From Anthonomus grandis grandis (taxonomy: Eukaryota; Arthropoda; Insecta; Coleoptera; Curculionidae), in NCBI RefSeq assembly GCF_022605725.1, contig NC_065557.1, positions 24,307,256 to 24,371,255 on the forward strand: a DNA stretch of 64,000 nucleotides, given 5' to 3'. Positions 12,526 through 23,805 of the stretch are shown one piece after another (within the stretch, counting starts at the first letter, position 1; every line of letters starts with the position of its first letter). The notes under the pieces were generated by a model. The model saw only the letters and a list, made by a program, of their open reading frames with translations. It searched no databases and was not told where the DNA came from. The position numbers and the translations under genes were made by a program.

Positions 12526-12665
12526 ATTATAAACGTTATGCGACACTATGACTTTTTAACAAGTAATTTACTTATAAAGTTTAGCTGACAGAGAAACAGG
12601 TTAATAATTTTATACAATAATTTTATATATAATAATCTAAATAATCTTAAAACTAAGGGTTTATA
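12526..12665 (-). repeat. 5' LTR of Gypsy-1, inner part
   Basis: Matches 4712-4875 of the other LTR. It is interrupted at 12665 by Gypsy-2; the rest continues at 18571. Confidence 0.85.
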
Positions 12666-13840
12666 TGTAAGACCCTGTTTATTTTCTAAAGAATTGAAAT
12701 ATTTTTCTTAGTCATTAAGATGAAATTTATCGGTCTGACCGAAAAGAGGTCCAGGATATTTACAAAACTAAAGCTAGCTCAGCGGTACCGTAAGTAACCA
12801 AATACGGTTTACACTTAGCGTTTCCCCTCGGGAATTATTTTTATGGGTTTCGATAAAAGAGTGAGATAAATATTTGGTTTATAAAATTCATTTGAGTTTT
12901 GGTCACTAAAGAGTGAAGTTATTTAATAAAAACAATAAAGGGTGTTGCGACGTGAAATAAGCTGTGTTGGTTTGGTGTAGTGTTTTACTACAAGAAAGGG
13001 TGAGTGTTATCACAGAGCATGCTTATTTCTATCTTATTGATTACACCGATATTTTACCTTTTTAATTAAAAAATTGATTAATGACATATTTTAATGACCG
13101 ATTGTTGTTTGTCTTGCTTGTGTTGTTGTGACGATTGTTTATTGTTTTTTTGTTAAGATACTGAGCTGGTCTGGGACCATTGCACAGCTCGTTGTATTTA
13201 ACAAGGCTTTGTATCTGGAGAGGACCCTCGCGTTTTGGTGTCCATTGCACCCCTCAGTACAAAGTGTGTTATCGTCAAGTGGTCTAGATCGGAGATTGCT
13301 GTCTCAATCTCATGTTTTATGATAATGTTTTTGGTAGCATTTTGGCTACGGTTTGTGAGTAATGTAGTGCTCACGTTTTGGCATATTGAACGATTGTATA
13401 TCATTCAATATCAGTACGTTGTCGTTACTGGGACATTTAACAATCGGATAAAAATAATAAATTGGTGAATAATGAATTTTGGGATATTTAAGTTAAGTGG
13501 TTAAATGTTGGTGAACATGAATTAAATGGTTATCGTAAAAGTAAAATCACTGAGCAAGTTTAAAACATATTAATTCATATTTTTCATATTAATGAGTTTT
13601 GCTTAATATTTTTATTATTAATTAATTTTACGGGAATAAGTGTGCTCAGGTTACTTTTATTATTTCAGGTCTACACGTCACCATCTCTACTTTGGAGTCG
13701 CCCAAGCGTCCAGTTGTTTTACAAGGTGTTTATTCTATTTTTATGATTTATTTTGATTATTTTGGACTATTTTGAATTTATTTAACGTATTAAAAATTAT
13801 ACAATTATTTAAATGACGTTCACAGGTTTTAAATATTATA
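12666..13840 (+). repeat. 5' LTR of Gypsy-2
   Basis: Starts TGTAAGACCCTG and ends near GGTTTTAAATATTATA. The exact 3' edge is uncertain by a few bases because the end is AT-rich. The small open frames inside it recur unchanged in the other LTR and are not genes. Confidence 0.85.
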
Positions 13841-13944
13841 GAATTTTTCAGAAGTGGGATAAAGAGCAAATAAACACCGGGCGTGACTCTAAGGTTTGAT
13901 GGTGTTGGTAGACATTTATGGTTTAAAGAAAAAATAAATAAATA

Positions 13945-13946
<2 letters not shown>

Positions 13947-13977
<31 letters not shown>
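13947..13977. repeat. AAT trinucleotide microsatellite
   Basis: AATAAATAAATAAAT followed by about ten AAT units lies in the untranslated leader of Gypsy-2. Confidence 0.9.
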
Positions 13978-13978
<1 letters not shown>

Positions 13979-14092
13979 TTTAGTTTGTGTTGCATTGTTA
14001 TGAATATTACGAGTATTTATTTTGTTCTTTTTTTTTTCTCTTTTAAAGATTTTTAAATACCGCATACATTTACATCCCTTTTCTTGGTTAAC

Positions 14093-15460
14093 ATGAGTCG
14101 TAAACGAGCGCGTGATCTTTCATTGTCTGATGACATGAATAACGTAGGTAGTACTTGTAGTGGACAGGGCGAAAATCAAAATAATGATTTTAATCGATTC
14201 ACTAACATGATGGAAGAATTTTTTAAGAGCAATTCTAATTCTCGTAAAGCGGAAACATCTGTTAGGGGAGATGTTATACCGATTTTTAATCCCGAAGATA
14301 GTGATCAGGTTGATAGGTTACAAGGTGGTGTATACTTTACCAGTTTAGATATGAAAGCAGGTTACCATCAAATCCCAGTCGCAGAAAATTCCAAACGATA
14401 CACTTCATTTGTTACACCTTCCGGACAATACGAGTTTAACCGAATGCCATTTGGCTTAACGAATTCACCCCGAACTTTTCAGCGATTTATGAACCAAATA
14501 CTAAAACCTGCTGCTAGTTACGCTGCCGTTTATTTAAACAATATTCTTTTACATAATAGCACAATAGATCAAGCACTTCACAGTTTAGAAAATATCCTAC
14601 ATATATTTCGCGCCGAAGGTTTAACACTAAATCTAAAAAAATGTTCGTTTTTAATGAGTTCAGTTTCATTTTTGGGTTTTGAAGTGGGTCAAAGTGAAGT
14701 ACGCCCAGGTAAAGAAAAGATTAAGGCCGTCGAACAATTTCAACCCCCAACATCTGTGCACCAAGTGCGACAATTTATAGGGCTGACAGGGTACTTTAGG
14801 CACTTCGTAAAAGATTATGCTATAATAGCAAAGCCGTTAACCACATTAACGAAGAAATCTGTTAAATGGAATTGGGGTGAACATGAGATGAACGCTTTTA
14901 GAAAATTACAATCAGAATTAATTAAAAGACCAATTTTAACATTGTTTGATCAAACTTTACCTACCGAAGTTCACACCGACGCGAGTATGTTAGGTTTAGC
15001 TGGAATTCTTTTACAATTACATCCAGACGAACGTTTTCATCCAGTAGCTTATTATAGTAGACAAACCATAGGGGCAGAGCAGAATTATTATTCTTACGAG
15101 TTGGAAACTTTGGCAGTTGTTGAAAGTTTAAAGAAATTTCGAAGCTATCTTCTAGGAATTGATTTCACTGTGGTTACAGATTGTAATTCTTTAAAGGCAA
15201 CTAGTGAAAAGAAACAAATTATTCCAAGAATTGTACGATGGTGGCTTCAACTTCAAGAATTCCGTTTTGATGTTAAATATAGACCAGGCAATCGAATGAA
15301 ACACGTGGACGCTCTGAGTCGTCACCCTTCTTCTACTGAACAATCACCAAATACGTTAAATATATTCCATATCGAACAAGCGGATTGGGTGCTCTCTGGA
15401 CAACTTACCGATTCTAAGATTAATGAAATAAAACAAGTTTTATTGAGACCTCCACAAGTG
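14093..15460 (+). pseudogene. pol: Gypsy-2 gag-RT-RNase H fusion with mutated RT active site
   Basis: The ATG at 14093 starts a gag-like N-terminus (MSRKRARD, then VIPIFNPEDSDQ near residue 65). It passes in frame straight into RT at GGVYFTSLDMKAGYHQIPV. The rest of gag, the protease and the RT fingers are deleted. RT blocks RMPFGLTNSP and LGFEVG are good, but the catalytic block reads VYLNNILL where the family has YxDD, so both Asp are Asn. RNase H follows (VHTDAS, YELETLAVV, DCNSL), then HVDALSRHP. The frame stays open for 481 residues and runs on into antisense LINE sequence from about 15461. It cannot act as a polymerase. Confidence 0.9.
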
Positions 15461-16335
15461 TGTGACGTAAGCCAGAAGATCGCCGGTGGATCTAAGCTTT
15501 CGGAAGCCGTATTGATGATCGCTGATTAGTCCAGATGATTCCAGATATCTTAACAGTTGTTGGTTGACTGCTTTCTCCATAATCTTCGATATAACTGGAA
15601 CTAGTGCAATCGGGCGGTAATTGGACGGCATCGTCTTCTTACCCTTTTTGGGTACAGCTTGCATTTGAGCAGTTTTCCAGCTTGTTGGAAATGAGCCCTG
15701 TTTGTACGATGCCGTGAACAGTCTACATAAGGGAGGAGTCAATTCGTCTGCACAACGTTTTAGTACTAGGGCTGGAATTCCATCGAGTCCAGAAGCTTTG
15801 TTTGTGTCTACGCTTTTAAGAATTTTATTTATAATTCGTTGGGGAAACGAAATTTCTCCCATCGATGAATTCACCCTTGGCAAATATGGCGGTGTTTTGC
15901 CTTGCGAGTGCACAGTAGAATTGGACGCGAAGAGTTTACCCAGTAAGTTGGCTTTTTCCCTTGCTGTTACCGCGATAGAACCATCATCTGCTGTTAGGGG
16001 TGGCAAGGCCGACTTAGCAATTCCTTGACTAACGGCTTTCGATACCGACCAGAAAGATCTTGTTCCATTTGTGCAGTTTAGCAATTTGTTTTTGATCCTG
16101 TTGTTGTGACTCTCTTTGCATTCATCAATAATTCGCTTGCAGCTATTTCTGGAGGTTAAAAAGTTTCTCCAATTTTCGGTGGAAGGATGTTGACGCCATT
16201 TGCGATATGCTGCGTTTTTAGTGTTTACTGCCTTTTTGCAATTCAGGTTGAACCATTGCTTGTTGTTTGATCTGCATTTAGTAGAAAAAGGGATATAAGC
16301 TTCCATTCCTGCCAAGATCGTCTCTGTAATTTGGT
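15461..16335 (-). pseudogene. LINE fragment (endonuclease-RT linker and RT start) inside Gypsy-2
   Basis: An open minus-strand frame of 291 residues (15440-16315) encodes the linker KQWFNLNCKKAV and then RT blocks: NKASGLDGIPALVLK, SWKTAQMQAVPKKGKK, NYRPIALVPVISKIME and YGFRKLRSTGD. These are of the CR1/Jockey type. No endonuclease, YADD block or 3' tail is present, so both ends are truncated. It replaces the end of the RNase H linker and the integrase zinc module of Gypsy-2. No target duplication was found, so this may be a rearrangement join rather than a clean LINE insertion. The frame is uninterrupted, which suggests a fairly recent origin. Confidence 0.85.
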
Positions 16336-16375
16336 TTGCACATTCTGAGATGTTATTGGTTCATTCGATTTTTGT

Positions 16376-17379
16376 ATAACAAGCGTAATTCTGGGAGAAA
16401 GGAAGGATTTCTTTATCCAATTCGAAAAGATTGTCATCCATTTAATATGTTTCATATTGATCATCTAGGACCTTTCCCTAAAAGTAAAAAATCAAATGTG
16501 TATCTGATTGTTGGCATTGATGCTTTTACGAAATTCTGCTTTTTACAACCTGTCAAATCCACTAAAACAAAATATGTTATTGAATACCTCAAGAATATTT
16601 GTGCAGCCTATGGATCTCCTAAGTTATTAATTACTGATCGAGGAAGTTGTTTTACTGCTTATCTCAAAAATTTCTGCTTACAAAATAATATAAAACTTGT
16701 ACTCAATGCTGTTGCAACACCACGTGCCAACGGACAAGTGGAAAGGCTAAATAGAACCATATTAGGGGCTCTTCTTTCTTCCACCTTAGAAGAAGATACT
16801 TGGGATGATAACGTTAAGAAAATTCAATTTGCAATAAAAAATGTAGTAAATAAATTAACAGGAAAAACAGCCAGTCAACTTTTATTTGGATATTCACCAA
16901 GAGGATCTAGTGACAGTATTTTACTTGATGAAGTTCAACAAATTCCGGATATTATTAATAATTTGTTAGAAATAAGAAGAGAAGCTGCTGAAAAGATAGC
17001 CTTATCTCAAGAACAACAAAAGAAATATTTTTATAAGAAAAGAAAGCGTCCGAAGAGATATAAAGTTAGTGACTTAGTCCTGATTATGAAAAATCAACCT
17101 GCCACAGGAACGAGCAAGAAACTATCTGCACCATATGACGGTCCAATGGTCATAAAAACAGTACTACCAAATGATCGCTACATAGTAGTTGATATGATAG
17201 GGTCACGTCGTCTCACTCGAAAAGCGACATATGAAAATGTTATTGCGGTTGATCGTATGCGACCCTGGGTACCAGCTGGTGGAGTTTCATCTGGTGAGTC
17301 GGATCTGAGCAGTGATGAAGAAGGGGTAGTTCTGTCCGATCCTAATGCTGAGGATGCTGATCAACTCGAGACGAGTTGA
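16376..17379 (+). pseudogene. pol: Gypsy-2 integrase lacking its N-terminal zinc module
   Basis: An open frame to the TGA at 17377. It starts within NKRNSGRKEG and has the full DDE core: FHIDHLGPF (first Asp), ITDRGSCF (second Asp) and ANGQVERLNRT (Glu). A basic segment (KKYFYKKRKRPKRYK) and a C-terminal domain ending in an acidic tail follow. The HHCC zinc finger that should precede the core is replaced by the antisense LINE fragment. The stop lies 17 bp before the 3' LTR, so no room is left for env. The core looks catalytically complete, but without the zinc module and with no functional RT the copy is non-autonomous. Confidence 0.85.
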
Positions 17380-17395
17380 TAGCAGGATGGCCGAA

Positions 17396-18570
17396 TGTAA
17401 GACCCTGTTTATTTTCTAAAGAATTGAAATATTTTTCTTAGTCATTAAGATGAAATTTATCGGTCTGACCGAAAAGAGGTCCAGGATATTTACAAAACTA
17501 AAGCTAGCTCAGCGGTACCGTAAGTAACCAAATACGGTTTACACTTAGCGTTTCCCCTCGGGAATTATTTTTATGGGTTTCGATAAAAGAGTGAGATAAA
17601 TATTTGGTTTATAAAATTCATTTGAGTTTTGGTCACTAAAGAGTGAAGTTATTTAATAAAAACAATAAAGGGTGTTGCGACGTGAAATAAGCTGTGTTGG
17701 TTTGGTGTAGTGTTTTACTACAAGAAAGGGTGAGTGTTATCACAGAGCATGCTTATTTCTATCTTATTGATTACACCGATATTTTACCTTTTTAATTAAA
17801 AAATTGATTAATGACATATTTTAATGACCGATTGTTGTTTGTCTTGCTTGTGTTGTTGTGACGATTGTTTATTGTTTTTTTGTTAAGATACTGAGCTGGT
17901 CTGGGACCATTGCACAGCTCGTTGTATTTAACAAGGCTTTGTATCTGGAGAGGACCCTCGCGTTTTGGTGTCCATTGCACCCCTCAGTACAAAGTGTGTT
18001 ATCGTCAAGTGGTCTAGATCGGAGATTGCTGTCTCAATCTCATGTTTTATGATAATGTTTTTGGTAGCATTTTGGCTACGGTTTGTGAGTAATGTAGTGC
18101 TCACGTTTTGGCATATTGAACGATTGTATATCATTCAATATCAGTACGTTGTCGTTACTGGGACATTTAACAATCGGATAAAAATAATAAATTGGTGAAT
18201 AATGAATTTTGGGATATTTAAGTTAAGTGGTTAAATGTTGGTGAACATGAATTAAATGGTTATCGTAAAAGTAAAATCACTGAGCAAGTTTAAAACATAT
18301 TAATTCATATTTTTCATATTAATGAGTTTTGCTTAATATTTTTATTATTAATTAATTTTACGGGAATAAGTGTGCTCAGGTTACTTTTATTATTTCAGGT
18401 CTACACGTCACCATCTCTACTTTGGAGTCGCCCAAGCGTCCAGTTGTTTTACAAGGTGTTTATTCTATTTTTATGATTTATTTTGATTATTTTGGACTAT
18501 TTTGAATTTATTTAACGTATTAAAAATTATACAATTATTTAAATGACGTTCACAGGTTTTAATTATTATA
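17396..18570 (+). repeat. 3' LTR of Gypsy-2
   Basis: Same sequence as 12666-13840 at a constant offset of 4730 bp, with one difference seen near the end. Confidence 0.85.
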
Positions 18571-18701
18571 TATATAGAATAAATATGTTGATGTAGCCAA
18601 CCACGTTGTGGAGATTCAGCAGTTCTCACGATGATCATTTGGTTAACTACGTCATTGGAAAATTCTATGGTGAAGAGTCACCCATTTTCACGGATATAAC
18701 T
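18571..18701 (-). repeat. 5' LTR of Gypsy-1, outer part
   Basis: Resumes the Gypsy-1 LTR after the Gypsy-2 insertion. It matches 4870-4998 (AGAATAAATATGTTGATG and following) and ends at ATATAAC(T). Genomic flank follows. Confidence 0.85.
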
Positions 18702-21700
18702 TGCGTTCTAATGTATTATTTATGAATTTTTGTATTAAAAATGTCTTAAAATTTCTTTTTAATAAGACTTATTTCTCTAAAAATATCTAGATATTATTAT
18801 AAGTTTTATAGTTTTATACTATTAAATAATATAATAATTATTATATTGATCCTCCCGTCTCACCTATACCCCTAGGCTTCAGATAACTTTGTGCACCTAT
18901 AGTAGGCGAGTAGCCGAGCGCACGAAATGTATGCGTGCACGTTGTCATATGCCATCCTTTATGCACCTCGCTATGCGTAATGATTAAATCGTCAACCTAA
19001 GTATCAAATTCTTATTTTAAAAGTAAGGGAATAGTATAATGAAATAAAACTTATTTGAATATAATATGATAATGAAATAAGCATTATTTTCAAATAATTT
19101 CATTCATAAGATAATAAAATATATTTTAAAATTAAATTTAGGTCATATGAAAATAGTAGAATAAATTTAATCGGAAATGGTATTCTTGTGGCATAACAAA
19201 AACTCTTTTAATATTGTCTGCACCTGTGCGCTTTTCAAATTATTCACTTCAAAACAGATAGACTATACTCGCCTTACACACTCTCCAGGGTATATAAGGT
19301 TTAAGTTTATATGCAGTACTACGTTAAGAATAAATATAGCATTTTTCAAGAAATTTAAGATGATTCCACTCGACCTATTTAAGATTTTAGGGGTGTATCT
19401 CTGTCCAAGAATTGCGGGTAATGGTGAGATAATATGCTTGTTTTTGTTCCCCCTTATTTTATAATTATATATATATTATAATTTTGTTTTTTTGTTTATC
19501 TGTTTTTACCATTTTTTTATTCAGTTTTTCGTTCTTGTTCTTCAGTTTCTTTCGTTGGGTCAAAAAAAATGTCGGTTAATAGAGTTAACCGACAATGCCG
19601 CTTGCAACATTGGTAAAATTTGTAATGCCTTAAATTATAGAACTATTATTATATCGCTTTTCAATTGCAAGTTATCTTTGATAAAGATTATGTAAGTAAC
19701 TTACATCGTAAATTTTCAAAAAGTCGATATCTTTTTTTTAAATATTTATCAAGCCAGCGTCCCACAGGTTTCCAAAAGCCAAATCGGCTACCAATTTCAC
19801 GGTTTTTATATTTTGCTGTATTGAAAAACTTGTTATCTAAGTTAAACTTTATAAAACCTGGAAAGTATGTATAGTAAGTACGGAGAGTTTACGCACGGTA
19901 GGAAATAAAATATCTTCACAGAAAGAAAATAACTAAATCAGGCATGGGCATTTTATAACATAAAACTTAAACCAAATGCATAACAGATTTTGGTAATATA
20001 GGCTAAAATGTTTGCTTCAATTGACAAAATGTCATTATAATGTTTTGTTGGTTTTATTATGAAAAACTAGGCAAATAATTTCTTTTAAATCCCTCACGTG
20101 GCCGCTAAACTGTAGTGGAAGCACCGTATTTGATAGTATTTTTTGAATAGATAGAACAAACCAAAGAAGTTTTCCCTCTTCATAAAATATGTCTAGAATT
20201 TTATGTCGAATATAAAAAATATAATACACAGGGTATTCAAATCACAGACCCCATTACATACGCAACCATTCGATTTTCAAATATCTATTCCAAAAGGTTC
20301 GAATAATATATAAATGGCTTTGCCATCTGAATGTTCTTAATATGATTGGCTAACTATATACTAGCATTATGACAGTTCTACCGTTGATTGAATATTTGGG
20401 AAGATTCGCAATCCGGTGTTTTAAAATGTACTTGGTCAACTATTGATCACCGTCCAGTTTCGTTTACCGAGTGGTGCTGCAGCCAAGCGGCAGGAGCAAT
20501 TCATGTAAGCTAAGTGAGGTTTAAGAGGCTAAAGAATCGTGAGGTTTTCAACGACATCGAAGCGAATCGAACGACAACGAATCTCCGCTTACGCAACCGT
20601 GTTGGTTATTTTTTTAAGACAAGGATGATGCTGCCAACTATTTTTTTTATTATTTTTTTTAAACATACAACACAATATAATGATGTCATTTAGATGGTCA
20701 AGTGATGAGAAATACGTTTACTGACTGAAACAACTTCTTTTTAAAAATGTATTTTATTGAAAGAAATATACAAAGAATCGATTTACTACTAACAGATACA
20801 ATGAACGAGTAGGAATACTAAAACTAGGGAATTTACATGCATTTATAGGTTCGGTAATTTACGTATTATCTGCTGATTTAATGGTTCCTGTGGGAACAGT
20901 TAAAATGGGCTTCCGAGGAATAACAGAACTATGTAGAAAATATCCGTGGAAACGTAGCTACATAACTTGAGTGATGTATTTAAGGGTGGAGGTTTGCTGA
21001 AAGTTCTTACAAGTTAAATTTTATAAACATTTATTAATTAGTTACTAACCAAAACTTTTTAACCAAAAGTTTAATACAAGTTATAATTCCAACAACAAAC
21101 CTGTTGCACTTAATTTAATAAAAACTAATATAAAAAAATATGTAGGTAGAATGTTAAGATATAAGTATTAATTGATACTTAATTGCCAATTGTTAAAACT
21201 ATATTTAAAACTAGAAAAAGCTAGAAACAAAAAATGTTGTTTAAAGACACCGTATCACGTGGTTTTTAGGATCATTGTCAGGATGCCCAAAATAAGGATG
21301 GGGATCTGGGAAACGGTGGAAGATAGCAGATGGTATACTTAGAGGAAAGTTGCGCAATATAGTTCTTTATTAAATGCAGTTTGAAAAATGCCAAATACTT
21401 CCTAAATTTTTGAAAAAAACTGAAATGTGGCAAAATCATTTTAGTTTTTTTCTGGCGTTATTTAAAAATATATAATAAAATTATTTATTAAAATAATATA
21501 TTATTGTGGCCACTTTTTCTCTCCAATGCGATGGCAGCTTTAAATTTAAAATACGGCGTTCGGTCTTTAGAGAGCCATCATCAACTTTGTTTTTCCTTGT
21601 CGGCGCATGCTGGCCATTTGCGGGTTTAAATAGCCTATAGTAATTAGTTAGAAATTAATTACTATCTCTCTTTCGCTCATGGAGCTCTTACCGAAATTTA

Positions 21701-22112
21701 TCGTTAAACATACAATTTTTAAAAAAGTAAAAAAAAAATATATGTTTAACTTTGACTTTTAATTGTAATTTCGTTAATTTTTGTTGTACCTTTACTGTTT
21801 GTTATATTTTAATGTATTTCTCTTAAAAGGAAAAATTAATTTTAGAGTCTGATGGTAAACTCATCGAAATGCATAAGTCTTGACAAAAGATTAGCATTTT
21901 CATCTCTGGAGGAAAATGTTCCCGCGCTTTCCAATCCGCTATATTTTAGAATGATGTTTAGCATTTCTTGTATCACTGTTGAGATGCCTTCTCATTTTTT
22001 TTTAATAGGATCACCAATTCATGTACGTAAGTTCAGACTTCGACCTCTTACAGTCGAATTATGGCCAACAGGTCGTCAACGAGTAGCATCCACAAGAAAG
22101 GAGATACAGTAA
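18702..22112. other. AT-rich region without recognisable gene
   Basis: Several plus-strand frames of 65-95 codons occur (for example 19177-19464), but they lack conserved motifs or splice support and have chance-like composition. A CACAGGGTATTC string at 20228 looks like a transposon end without a partner. Nothing else is supported. Confidence 0.5.
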
Positions 22113-22852
22113 ACTCTCGTTTATTTCCACTCCCATTTATTTTAACTCCTATTTATTACAACTCTCGCCAAATGCAACGCGACACTTCTTCGGAGCTGGT
22201 ACCCACCCCAATTCACTTCATTGACTGTTGTTTAGTCTCCGGAGTTTGGTAATGAATCCATGTTTTGTCGACAGTAATTAATCGGCGTAAAAACTCAACA
22301 CGATTCTTTTGGAACAGCTGAAAAGTCTCGCGCGACCTGCCATCCATACGCGTTTTTGGGTGATTGTCAACAAACGCCGCACCCCTCATGTGGATAATTT
22401 TTTCATGCACAAATCTTCATGTAAAATCCTATCTCGTTTAATGGATATCCCGCAAGCCTTAGTAATTTCTTTAATCGGCGATCTTTCATCACGGTTATGT
22501 GCACTCAGCTGATGACATCGTCCGCGGAAACGCGGTACGTCAAGAACTTTCATCGTCAAAAATGCTCGTACGACCGCGTTTAAACTCGGCAATCCAATGT
22601 TTCACGGTTGTAAATGAGGGCAAAGATTCAACATACACGGAATACTCTTCTTTCACTTCCCGAGTTTTTTCCTTTTCAAATAGAGGAACTTAATTGCCTT
22701 ATCACCGCGCGGTATTCGAATGTATCCATTTGTTTAAACAATTGTCAACTGTCAACTTTGGAAGAATACAATGTGTTTTGTACTGATCGAAATGACTTGA
22801 AATTGTTATGCTATACATATGTAAAGGCCATCTATCCGTAAACGAGAGATTT
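22113..22852 (-). pseudogene. Mariner (DD34D-type) transposase pseudogene
   Basis: Minus-strand pieces in shifting frames match a mariner/SETMAR-type transposase. They are MDTFEYRAVIRQ at the start (about 22731), KHWIAEFKRGRTS near 22600, a second helix-turn-helix part with ITKACGIS at 22390-22590, and VDKTWIHYQTPETKQQS at 22220-22290, which carries the first catalytic Asp. The remaining catalytic part is missing or unreadable. Frameshifts and stops are frequent. Short inverted CTCTCGTTTA strings at 22116 and 22843 bracket the copy and may be end relics. Confidence 0.75.
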
Positions 22853-22929
22853 TGAATATACAGCGACATTTTGCCGGTAAGGCCGGGAACTTTTCAAATG
22901 ACATATTTTTAACAATACATAAATACGCA

Positions 22930-23750
22930 TGTTACATTGTAGCTTTTTTTTAGTCAATCTCGCGCGGCCCTAGAGTGCACACGTTCGCCCTGTAAGGAGA
23001 TCCTTATTCTTTTGTCACTCAGCATGACTTTGATCCAGTTGCAGATAAGAGAGCTGAGTCCTCTGGCTGCTTTGATTTCGGCAAGTTGCTGATGCTTGTT
23101 ATAAGATTGTTGAGAGCTAAGTTTGTCTATTTACCTGCCTGGTAGGCATATTAGTGGACATTGAGGGCACCTTGAGAGCAACTTGTAGATTGTCCCGCTT
23201 CACCTTGGACAGTTTTCATGATAGGCTGTTACAATAGGTTTAGACATGTATGTAATTTAGCTGATCATGATCCTTTATTATTAGGACGATTTATATCCGA
23301 CCCAGTCAGTGTTTATCACGTTCCTGTACTTAACTGTCTGTTACCGATAGCAATGTCAAACCGTATATTTCTGTGATCTGGGAATAATGACTCGGATGAC
23401 ATCCAGTTTCTGATCTTGCTGCCGATATAATTTGAACTAATAGTTAGATCTAGTACCTTTTTTCTATTTTTAGTAATACAGATTGGCTCATGTACTGTAT
23501 TATTAATTGTTATTTCCTCCTCAAGTATATATTTGAAGAGAGACTTACCTCTGTGATTAATATTTGTGCTACCCCAGGCTATGTGAAGAGAGTTTGCATC
23601 ACATTCCAAGATAAACTGCACGTTTTTCTTTTTGCAATATGCAATCAGATTTTGCACCATCTGTGGAGGAGATTATTTTTATCACCCTTAAGTTTACATC
23701 GCCCGAGAAGTATGCAGAGCATTTTATTGCCTCCGCAGCACCCACGAAAG
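22930..23750 (-). pseudogene. LINE pseudogene: endonuclease and RT scraps (Jockey/R1-like)
   Basis: The minus-strand frame at 23316-23660 is the back half of an AP-type endonuclease: FILECDANSLHIAWGSTN (catalytic Asp/Asn block), NRKKVLDLTI, and FPDHRNIRFDI, which carries the conserved DH (the family usually has SDH). A short RT scrap with LICNWIKVMLSD and GERVHSRAAR lies at about 22965-23060. Most of RT between them is deleted. The right edge at about 23750 joins directly to the broken left end of DD41D-3. Confidence 0.75.
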
Positions 23751-23805
23751 AGATCTGTTTATCTTAATTTGTTCAGATAGAAAACAAAAACATGAAAATC
23801 AGTTT

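Larger units (their letters stand above)
12666..18570 (+). mobile_element. Gypsy-2: recently inserted but defective Ty3/Gypsy element carrying a LINE piece
   Basis: Two direct LTRs (12666-13840 and 17396-18570) are offset by exactly 4730 bp. They lie inside the LTR of Gypsy-1, with TATA on each side as a likely 4-bp target duplication. The interior is only about 3.55 kb: a gag N-terminus fused to an RT that lacks its first blocks, RNase H, a reversed LINE fragment (15461-16335), and an integrase without its zinc module. By my reading the LTRs differ at one base (13833 A against 18563 T). High LTR identity with a dead interior points to recent movement of a defective copy by enzymes supplied from elsewhere. 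Confidence 0.85.
4712..18701 (-). mobile_element. Gypsy-1: errantivirus-like Ty3/Gypsy element, nested and decayed
   Basis: Two copies of one LTR bound this minus-strand element: 4712-4998, and a split copy at 12526-12665 plus 18571-18701. Read on the minus strand the LTR begins AGTTATA and ends AATT, as in the gypsy/17.6 group. A primer binding site follows the 5' LTR and a purine tract precedes the 3' LTR. Gag (11415-12136), an RT scrap (10380-10605), integrase (9110-9720) and an env relic (5000-6070) follow in gag-pol-env order. RT core and RNase H are mostly deleted. Insertions are a DD41D element at 6078-8650, a mariner fragment at 10612-11325 and Gypsy-2 at 12666-18570. TTGC at both flanks is a possible target duplication. 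Confidence 0.85.

Noticed and set aside
13062..13468. Small open frames on both strands, repeated unchanged at 17792-18198
   Set aside because: They lie wholly inside the two LTRs of Gypsy-2 and are repeated because the LTRs are repeated. No protein motif is present.
13741..13995. Minus-strand frame with a long Ile run
   Set aside because: The Ile run is the AAT microsatellite read backwards; the rest is LTR and leader sequence.
15702..16028. 108-codon plus-strand frame
   Set aside because: It is the complement of the LINE coding frame at 15440-16315 and has no motif of its own.
19177..19874. Three consecutive plus-strand frames of 67-95 codons
   Set aside because: Phe/Leu/Ile/Lys-rich products expected from AT-rich DNA by chance; no splice sites linking them and no conserved motif.
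20228..20260. CACAGGGTATTCAAATC, which looks like a Tc1/mariner end
   Set aside because: No inverse partner was found within several kb and no transposase lies nearby, so I do not call an element.
22116..22852. CTCTCGTTTA inverted pair taken as terminal repeats of the mariner copy
   Set aside because: Only ten bases pair and the outer flanks differ. It may be a pogo-type end or chance, so it is mentioned but not called as a terminal repeat.
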